Source of the DNA: Calothrix sp. CSU_2_0
GTDB lineage: Bacteria; Cyanobacteriota; Cyanobacteriia; Cyanobacteriales; Nostocaceae
NCBI GenBank assembly: GCA_012034595.1
Contig: JAAUPE010000012.1
Location: 1-64,000 of the forward strand
Direction of reading: 5' to 3'
DNA: 64,000 nt
Under the pieces are notes generated by a model. The model did not search any database and was not told the origin of the DNA. It saw only the letters and a list, made by a program, of their open reading frames with translations. The position numbers and the translations under genes are program-made. Numbering within the stretch: position 1 is the stretch's first letter; each line of letters begins with the position of its first letter. Positions 58,162 through 64,000 of this stretch are shown here, piece by piece.

Positions 58162-58463
58162 AATTAATTATTTATATTTATTTGGGGAAAATCTTATTTA
58201 TAAATGTTTCTTTTTGTGGTATTGTATTCTCATGGATATGAAATTATCATAATAGGAATATTAGCAAAATTTTTAAGAAAGCTAACACTCGATTATATTA
58301 AAATCTAAATTTATTTTATGATATCACATACTAATGTCATATCGTTAAAAAAATAAAAAAATTTACAAAAAAATCTCAGTTCAATCAAAGACCAGAAAAG
58401 CATTTTTGTGGAACAAGGTAAACTAAATGATGGTAGTACTTAACAACTTTTAATCAAACAATT
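58162..58463. other. divergent intergenic region
   Basis: About 300 bp between the ferredoxin-like and thioredoxin genes; very AT-rich, no gene or clear site seen. Confidence 0.5.
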
Positions 58464-59051
58464 ATGACAAGCGATTCACAAATTAACTCTCAAGAAAAAG
58501 CGACATCAGGTGTGCGCGTCAGGAACTTTTTAATTGCAATAGTTGCGATCGCACTGAGCGTAGCTCTAATTTTAGGACTAAGAACCGAGACAACAACAGT
58601 ATCACTAGCAAAACTGGACGAACAATCGACACCATTAGAAGTCGCCTTAACCAATGGGAAGCCATCATTAGTTGAATTTTACGCCAACTGGTGTACGGTG
58701 TGCCAGAAAATGGCTCCCGACATTGCAGCACTAGAAAAAGAGTATGCAGGCAAACTAAACCTCGTCATGCTCAACGTAGACAACACTAAATGGTTACCGG
58801 AAATGTTGCGTTACCGAGTCGATGGTATTCCCCATTTTGTATTTATTAATCAAAATGGAGAAGCAGTAGCACAAGCGATCGGCAACCAACCGCGTACAAT
58901 TATGGCAAGTAATATTGAAGCATTGGTTGTGAACTCGAACTTACCCTACGCCAAAACTAGCGGAGAAGTATCTAAATTTTCAGCACCAGTTCCAGCTTCC
59001 ACAAATAGCCAAGATGACCCTCGCAGTCATGGCAGCCAAGTAAATAATTAA
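58464..59051 (+). CDS. txlA: membrane-anchored thioredoxin-like protein (TxlA/HCF164 type)
   Basis: 195 residues. One N-terminal helix (FLIAIVAIALSVALILGL), then a thioredoxin fold with the CxxC active site in FYANWCTVCQKMAPDIA and cis-Pro loop VDGIPHFVFIN. Homologues bring reducing power across the thylakoid membrane for cytochrome maturation and photosynthesis. The tail is Ser/Asn-rich. Intact. Confidence 0.82.
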   Translation: MTSDSQINSQEKATSGVRVRNFLIAIVAIALSVALILGLRTETTTVSLAKLDEQSTPLEVALTNGKPSLVEFYANWCTVCQKMAPDIAALEKEYAGKLNLVMLNVDNTKWLPEMLRYRVDGIPHFVFINQNGEAVAQAIGNQPRTIMASNIEALVVNSNLPYAKTSGEVSKFSAPVPASTNSQDDPRSHGSQVNN

Positions 59052-59123
59052 GAGCAAGGTAAAAAGTCATTATAATCATTATTTTGAACTCCCGTACAGA
59101 CGACCCAGTGGTTCGTCCTTCTG

Positions 59124-59510
59124 CTAACTTCCAACGCTAATTATTCCTTTCATCCCTCCATGATATGAACAAGTGTATGGGAAAGTTCCGGCTTTTTTGA
59201 ATGTGTAAGTCCAACTTTGCTTTCCATCCATATTTTTAGAGTCAAAGGAATTATCTGACGCTGTGACGGTGTGAGCTTGCAGGTCTTCATTAATAAACTG
59301 CACGCTTTCACCTGGCTTTATACTGACTTTATCCGGCACATATTTAAAATTAATTATTTTTACCGTTGTGTTAGCAGGTACTTGAGTATTTGCTGTTGGT
59401 TGTTGAGTTGTTACTACAGATTGAGGCTGGGAAGTGCAACCTGATAAGGAAAATGTAACTACTAGTAATGCAGTGGCAAGTGAAATTACTAAATAATAGA
59501 AGTATTTCAT
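59124..59510 (-). CDS. cupredoxin lipoprotein (plastocyanin-like)
   Basis: 128 residues. Lipoprotein-type signal (LLVVTFSLSGCTS, lipobox Cys near residue 25), a Thr/Gln linker and a plastocyanin-like domain with the copper ligands His in EDLQAHTV, and Cys, His and Met in FPYTCSYHGGMKG. It may carry electrons or bind copper in the lumen or periplasm. The family is smaller than plastocyanin proper. Confidence 0.85.
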   Translation of the reverse strand: MKYFYYLVISLATALLVVTFSLSGCTSQPQSVVTTQQPTANTQVPANTTVKIINFKYVPDKVSIKPGESVQFINEDLQAHTVTASDNSFDSKNMDGKQSWTYTFKKAGTFPYTCSYHGGMKGIISVGS

Positions 59511-59839
59511 GTTACAAACCTACAATTTACTTGAATTGCCAGTAGCCATCTAAAGCCACTAGCAATGTGTAGTTTGTATATACCTATCGAGGGAAACAAA
59601 TTATGCAGTATTTTGAAAAATACTTATACCAATTCAAATAATGATTGCAACACATCCAACGGTAGAGACGTAGCAGTGCTACGTCTCTACAAATATCTAT
59701 CTGTCGCGGTGTTTTTTCAAATTGGTATTACTAAAGGATTGGCTTGGAACCTCAACCCTCGCTTTACGATCGCTTGCAATTAAAAAATCTTGATTTAGCT
59801 AGAGCATTTTCACACATATATGTGTTGCTAGATTTTAGA
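59511..59839. other. intergenic region with MITE-like copy
   Basis: About 330 bp between two minus-strand genes; holds the MITE-like element at 59626-59728 and no gene. The 72-codon plus-strand frame here merely translates the element. Confidence 0.55.
59626..59728 (+). mobile_element. MITE-like element, copy C
   Basis: Same orientation as 45900-46002 and almost identical; inverse of 37693-37796. Perfect inner palindrome GTAGAGACGTAGC/GCTACGTCTCTAC. No coding capacity. Confidence 0.8.
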
Positions 59840-60583
59840 TTATTCTTCGCGATCGCTACCTTGTTGACATGCCTCTAAAATATCGCGATCGACATTACTA
59901 ACCTGATTCAAACGATAAAAATCGCGCAATGCGAGGGAATAAGCATACTGAACTGGTTCATCATCATTAATCCGGGAAACGCTGTCATTTGATGCAACTT
60001 GAGTTGAATTTCCTTCTCCTAAATAGCCATTAACTGTCATTGCCAGTTCTCCAGATTTATCCAAAGTTCCGTTAAAACAGCTATATTCGGAATTCGGCAT
60101 ATACATCGCACCAACGACTTTTCCCTCGCGCTTTTCAAAGACTACATAACCCTGACCAACTTGATAGGGTTTTGGAGATTGTCCATAAAGATAAACACCG
60201 TCTTGCTGAACAAACTGATTATCTTTCGCAGCACCCGAATTTATAATTGATTGTTGTGCTTCGGGAACGAGAGCAGTAATAACTGGCTGCTTGTCTAATT
60301 CCCCTGGTGATAGTATGACTGGTGGAGCAGATGCCATTCCTTCGCTTTCAGGTATTGTACTGGTTGTTTCTGTTTCTCTCCAAGTCTCAAAACTTGCTCC
60401 CGAATCTGGTAGGGTTACTCGGTATGAGTAGGGGTCATTATCCATTTGGTTGCTAAATACTGGTTGCGATCGGTTAGTGACTAAACCTAGTGCTGCTACC
60501 AAAACTCCTAAAGAAAATCTCCATTGGCTCGAAGAAAGTAAGCGACGAAAGAAATTTGAAAGTAAATCTGTATATTTATGCAC
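59840..60583 (-). CDS. conserved exported hypothetical protein
   Basis: 247 residues with a basic-hydrophobic leader (FSLGVLVAALGLVTN) after an amphipathic start. The body has a recurring cyanobacterial arrangement: VYLYGQSPKPYQVGQGYVVFEKREGKVVGAMYMPNSEYSCF and LAMTVNGYLGEG, likely beta-rich. Function unknown. Confidence 0.7.
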   Translation of the reverse strand: MHKYTDLLSNFFRRLLSSSQWRFSLGVLVAALGLVTNRSQPVFSNQMDNDPYSYRVTLPDSGASFETWRETETTSTIPESEGMASAPPVILSPGELDKQPVITALVPEAQQSIINSGAAKDNQFVQQDGVYLYGQSPKPYQVGQGYVVFEKREGKVVGAMYMPNSEYSCFNGTLDKSGELAMTVNGYLGEGNSTQVASNDSVSRINDDEPVQYAYSLALRDFYRLNQVSNVDRDILEACQQGSDREE

Positions 60584-61430
60584 CCTTAATTCTCCTTATT
60601 TTCTTCTAAATAAATTAAATTATTTAAGTGTTTTATTTAACTTAAATAGTATAATTACGTTTTTATATCTAAAACTTCGGTCAAAAGTTTGATAAATTCA
60701 CAATCTTGGTATAGATTCAATAGCCTTGTATACATTTTTGAATTACCCATATACATTCTCTTAAAAAAAGTGACTTGAGAAAATGAAGTTTTAATATTTT
60801 TTTTGGTATAAATTTTAAAATACCAATCTTTTAGAAGCTCTATAGCTGTTTTTTTGCTGTATGAGTATGTGCAATTGAAAAGCTATTAAGCATCAAATAT
60901 TGGGTTAGATAATAATTTCCAGTATAAAAATTAGTATTTTGAGATTATGTATTGTGACTACGCTGATAAAAAATTGCCTCCTGAGTGGTAGGAGGCAGAT
61001 TGTGATGCTAAAATTTCTATAAAATAGCTCATATCTCTTGCTGGGCAAGAAAGATAGCTTTTACACTGAACCTTTAAGTCTTTGAAATAAAATCAAGGAC
61101 TATAACTGCATGAAAGGCTTGATTTTAAAGGTAAATCCATAATTTTAGTTAGAAGTTCGGCATAACACCTACGGAACAACCAAAACTAATCACTCGCGGT
61201 TCGCTCATTTTAAAGTAATTAAAGGGAATTTGAGTAATTCGCCATAATCCTTGCTGTGGAAAGATTTATAGTTTTCGCTAATTTCCCGAACTCGAAAAAA
61301 AATTGGCGAACCGGGAGTCATCAATTGCAACAAATAAAACAGACCGACCTTTTTGGAGGGGGTTTGGGGGAAGAAAATCTTCCCTCCAACTTCTCCCAAA
61401 TCTTGGTTCTTAACAGAACCATAAATCAAC
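60584..61430. other. long intergenic region
   Basis: About 850 bp. The clear structure is a perfect 8-bp stem TGCCTCCT/AGGAGGCA at 60975-60997, terminator-like. Near the sigma gene, TTGGAGGG and CCCTCCAA around 61352-61390 can also pair. Open frames crossing 61205-61516 lack family features. Confidence 0.5.
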
Positions 61431-62414
61431 TTAACTAGCAATGTACTCTTTAACATTTGCTCGACGACGACGCAGATGAGCCAGTGCTTGATGCTCCAAC
61501 TGACGGACACGCTCACGACTCAAGCTTAAGCGTTCACCTACTTTTGCGAGCGATAGCTCATTGCCATCCTCTAACCCAAAGCGGAGAGCCAGAACTTCGC
61601 GCTGCTGCGGGGTAAGTTCAGAAAGTAGGTTATTTAAATCTTGACGAAGAAATTCTTGAGTTGTGTAATACTCAGGGGATGGTCCTTCGTCTTCCAGCAT
61701 TTCTTGGAGTTCGGTGTCTTGGTTTTCGCCAACTCGCACATCTAAAGAAACTGGCTGACGTGCCATATTCATATACTCGCGGATTTGTGCTGGTTCAAGT
61801 TCGAGTTCTTGAGCTATTTCCGCAGGTGATGGAGAACGACCGAATTTTTGCGCGAGTTCTCGTTGGACTTTTTTGATTTTGTTGAGTTTTTCGGTGATGT
61901 GAATCGGTAAACGAATGGTTCGTCCTTGTTGCGCGATCGCACGGGTGATTGCTTGACGAATCCACCAGTAAGCATAGGTTGAGAACTTATAACCCCTGGT
62001 TGGGTCAAATTTCTCCACACCCCGCTCCAAACCGAGGGTTCCTTCCTGGATTAAATCCAGAAATTCCATATTTCGCTTTTGGTACTTTTTGGCGATCGCG
62101 ACTACCAAACGCAAGTTAGCCTCAATCATTTTTTGCTTGGCTCGCTTACCTTGGAAGACGATTTGTTTGATTTCCGCTTCCGGCTGCTTCACAGACTCAG
62201 CCCATTCTTCCATAGTCGCTTCTCGACGCAATTTCTTATCCAAGGCTTCCTTGGCTTCAACTAGCGTCATCATTTGTTGCACCTGCTTCCCAAAAACAAT
62301 TTCTTGCTCGCGAGTTAAAAGCGGTACACGTCCAATCTCCCGCAGATAGGTTCGCACCATATCAGCCGTGAACTTGGCGTTAGTATTTTCGGTTGAAATC
62401 TTAACAGTAGGCAT
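61431..62414 (-). CDS. group 2 sigma-70 factor (SigB/SigD-like)
   Basis: 327 residues. Region 1.2 (ADMVRTYLREIGRVPLLTREQEIVFGKQV), region 2 (ANLRLVVAIAKKYQKRNMEFLDLIQEGTLGLERGVEKFDPTRGYKFSTYAYWWIRQAI), region 3 (IRLPIHITEKLNKIKKVQREL) and region 4.2 (LSLAKVGERLSLSRERVRQLEHQALAHLR). It lacks the long N-terminus of the primary SigA and has the cyanobacterial group 2 opening. It directs RNA polymerase under stress or nutrient change. Which paralogue it is cannot be told. Confidence 0.9.
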   Translation of the reverse strand: MPTVKISTENTNAKFTADMVRTYLREIGRVPLLTREQEIVFGKQVQQMMTLVEAKEALDKKLRREATMEEWAESVKQPEAEIKQIVFQGKRAKQKMIEANLRLVVAIAKKYQKRNMEFLDLIQEGTLGLERGVEKFDPTRGYKFSTYAYWWIRQAITRAIAQQGRTIRLPIHITEKLNKIKKVQRELAQKFGRSPSPAEIAQELELEPAQIREYMNMARQPVSLDVRVGENQDTELQEMLEDEGPSPEYYTTQEFLRQDLNNLLSELTPQQREVLALRFGLEDGNELSLAKVGERLSLSRERVRQLEHQALAHLRRRRANVKEYIAS

Positions 62415-62982
62415 TGGTGCGCTGTCCTCTACTCCGTAGACACAATGAATCTTGAATCGTTAAGGCAATCGGAAAAGGCAGTCAATATTTCACGCAGTAT
62501 CAGGAGTTGAAACAATTAATTTATACAAGTCTTCCTAAGACGATAAGCTCCCCCGATCGGTTCCCCTACCTTTCCCCAAATTTTAAATTAATTACTTAGA
62601 AGCACTCTTGGTCGTCATTTGAGAATTTTTTATTTTGGTCACTGATGACGACGGCAAAATGCGAAGTCAGTATGAGTTCTGCTTATTTAATATTACGACA
62701 AATCTTGTCGCGAGTAAAGTAACATAGATAAAACTTTTAATTATAGTCCAAAATCATGCCGTTGCCAAAAAGAGAATAAAAAACCTCGCAAGTTCTTATA
62801 TATATAGTGACGCGAAAACTCCTCGTTCAATTACCTAGAGCTAGCCGGATAACCGTACTAATTGGGGTTTAATTGTGGAGGGATGTCACGAAACCTCTAT
62901 TTTCCGAAATTGACGATGGGAAGTTGTAGTTGATAAGTATTTACATTAATCTGGTAATAGATAATAAATATTTTTACTGCTA
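62415..62982. other. intergenic region upstream of the sigma gene
   Basis: About 570 bp. No gene. It presumably holds the sigma-factor promoter; I see no strong motif. Confidence 0.5.
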
Positions 62983-63671
62983 TTACTGCAAATGTTCTCT
63001 GTCTTCAGAATGGTATGGGGCAAAAACAGTTTCTACCAAAGATTGAATTGCAGAAATTGATGCTCCTGGTGTTAAAGCAGTAGCAAATATGGCATAAGAT
63101 TCTTGGTCGTGGACTTGCAGCCAATTCCAACTTGCTTTGGAACCAAGATACCATTGTTGCCGCAAAGCAAAATAGTCTTCTAACAGAGCATACAACAACC
63201 AAACGCGACGGTAGTTAGCTTCAATATCACCTGTGGTAATGCGTTCCAGCATTTTGTACGACTAAATGTGTCGCAATTGAATTTCGTTTGGTTGTAGTGC
63301 TGGTGGAGGTAAAGTGCTGTTACTTTCGCAAGTAATTTATGACCTATTTCTTGGTGCGATAAGCAGAGCTTAACGCCAAAGGCGTATCGCAATACTATGC
63401 CACCAAGAAGTCGCAGAAACGAAGCATCTATCTCCAGAATGTCTTCTTCGTTATATATAAAGATATCTAAATAAGCTCCATTCCACAACCGCGCATCCCG
63501 CGTAGTTTGTCCAATTTCGCGCACTGCGAGAATATCGTAGTCGCTATTTGCGGTGTGAGTACCTTTTGCACGGGAACCATAGAAAATTACGGTGTGGCAG
63601 TTTTGTATATTACAAAGTTCATCAACTATAGCAGCTAAAATTGGGTCATTTTCGATGGTTGATGCAGTCAT
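62983..63671 (-). CDS. nucleotidyltransferase-domain protein (one frameshift at 63252-63255)
   Basis: 229 residues after correction. MNT-type nucleotidyltransferase domain (VIFYGSRAKGTHTANSDYDILAV with the GSR and DxD metal motif), then a helical C-terminal part (MLERITTGDIEANYRRVWLLYALLEDYFALRQQWY). As read, the frame shifts at a four-base A-run that should be five. A palindromic repeat is inserted in frame around 63350-63395 (giving LRYAFGVKLCLSHQE). No HEPN partner gene is seen nearby. Role unknown. Confidence 0.75.
63348..63396. repeat. palindromic repeat inside the nucleotidyltransferase gene
   Basis: GCGATAAGCAGAGCTTAACGCC and GGCGTATCGC make a partial palindrome. Related words are at 31069-31093 and 22250-22295, both intergenic. 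Here it is read through as extra residues. Confidence 0.6.
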
Positions 63672-63695
63672 GGTTGAGAAGGATAGTCAGAAAAA

Positions 63696-64000
63696 TCAAT
63701 TAATTTCGACTCGTTTGTTATTGTCGCTTGTGCTTTGTGTTGCTGGGTTTGACTTACTTGCGGGGTACAAAGGTAGAATCAGACGCACAGAGCGATCGCG
63801 AGAAAAATAACTCCATAACCAATTGAGCAAAACATGAAATCGGTTGCGAGTGCTGGGTAAAAAAGCTAAATGAACAAAAAGCCATAACAACCAAGCAACA
63901 AACCCTGTTAAATTGACTTTACCGAATAAATTCACAACTGCTGCATGTCGTCCGATAATTACCATTGAACCTTGATGCTGGTAGCGCATTGGCTGGGGAT
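63696..64000 (-). CDS. type II NADH dehydrogenase (NDH-2), C-terminal part, runs off the window
   Basis: At least 101 residues; the frame is open through position 64000. The C-terminal NDH-2 sequence is clear: RYQHQGSMVIIGRHAAVVNLFGKVNLTGFVAWLLWLFVHLAFL, then NRFHVLLNWLWSYF. This flavoenzyme passes electrons from NAD(P)H to quinone at the membrane face. The N-terminal two thirds are outside the window. Confidence 0.85.
   Translation of the reverse strand, partial: PQPMRYQHQGSMVIIGRHAAVVNLFGKVNLTGFVAWLLWLFVHLAFLPSTRNRFHVLLNWLWSYFSRDRSVRLILPLYPASKSNPATQSTSDNNKRVEIN

Noticed and set aside
61205-61516. 103-codon ORF downstream of the sigma factor
   Set aside because: It begins inside the sigma gene in another frame and has no recognisable family features.

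Overview
The window is chromosomal DNA of a filamentous, heterocyst-forming cyanobacterium (Nostocales). The evidence is a complete heterocyst glycolipid (hgl) polyketide/fatty-acid synthase island, a HetI-type phosphopantetheinyl transferase, DevB/DevC exporter subunits, a CpcT-type phycobilin lyase, a CuA-less cyanobacterial oxidase operon, many HIP1 octamers (GCGATCGC), and cyanobacterial short tandem repeats and small inverted-repeat elements. The species cannot be named from sequence alone. Several genes appear broken by single-base indels, almost all in homopolymer runs. In each case correcting the run restores one conserved frame of the expected length, so I treat these as probable sequencing errors. 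I annotate the full genes and state the shift.

Layout. 0-18.2 kb: hetI (+), then on the minus strand, in transcription order, hglE (KS-AT), hglFG (two ACPs and a KR-like domain), a small membrane protein, hglD (KR-DH), hglC (KS-CLF-AT), hglA (PfaD-type enoyl reductase) and hglB (ACP-thioester reductase). HetI would load the ACPs, E/F/G/D/C/A would build and reduce the long chain, and HglB would release it reductively. hetN, which lies between hglB and hetI in Anabaena 7120, is absent here. 18.2-21 kb: a small conserved protein and a ParB-like/degenerate methylase pair. 22-29.5 kb: devB-devC (no devA), an epimerase, two glycosyltransferases and a DUF2141 protein; the second glycosyltransferase is a positional candidate for the glycolipid glucosyltransferase HglT. 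29.7-42.6 kb: a TPR protein, cpcT, a Ca-type P-ATPase, another TPR protein, a Gln-rich secreted protein, acetyl-CoA synthetase, and an asparagine synthetase-like/DUF5715 pair.

42.9-56.3 kb is the most interesting part. A heterocyst-type CuA-less terminal oxidase operon (two DUF2231 membrane proteins, ctaC, ctaD) runs on the minus strand, but ctaD is split by a 10,322-bp element. The element is bounded by the 14-bp direct repeat TCCCACAAGTGAAG and carries a large serine recombinase of XisF type next to one end. Joining the two repeats restores the ctaD frame exactly. The circle junction would have inverted half-sites ACCCTTGT/ACAAGGGT symmetric about the repeat, as expected of a serine-integrase attP. 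This looks like a developmentally excised interruption element in a respiratory gene. Its cargo is eroded: a histidine kinase without its phosphoacceptor domain fused at a HIP1 site to the tail of a short-chain dehydrogenase, a truncated response regulator, a truncated holin-like protein, an orphan signal peptide and a transporter C-terminus. These sit among apparently intact MscS, Usp, DUF389 and GFA genes. The second ctaD segment also stops abruptly (after ...NPEHGG), and the rest of the oxidase is not in the window. A second, larger interruption or a rearrangement therefore lies there.

57-64 kb is ordinary chromosome: a GAF protein, a NIL/ferredoxin protein, a TxlA-like thioredoxin, a cupredoxin lipoprotein, a conserved exported protein, a group 2 sigma factor, a nucleotidyltransferase-domain protein and the C-terminus of a type II NADH dehydrogenase. 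Three copies of a 103-bp MITE-like element are scattered at 37.7, 45.9 and 59.6 kb. No tRNA, rRNA or CRISPR array was seen.
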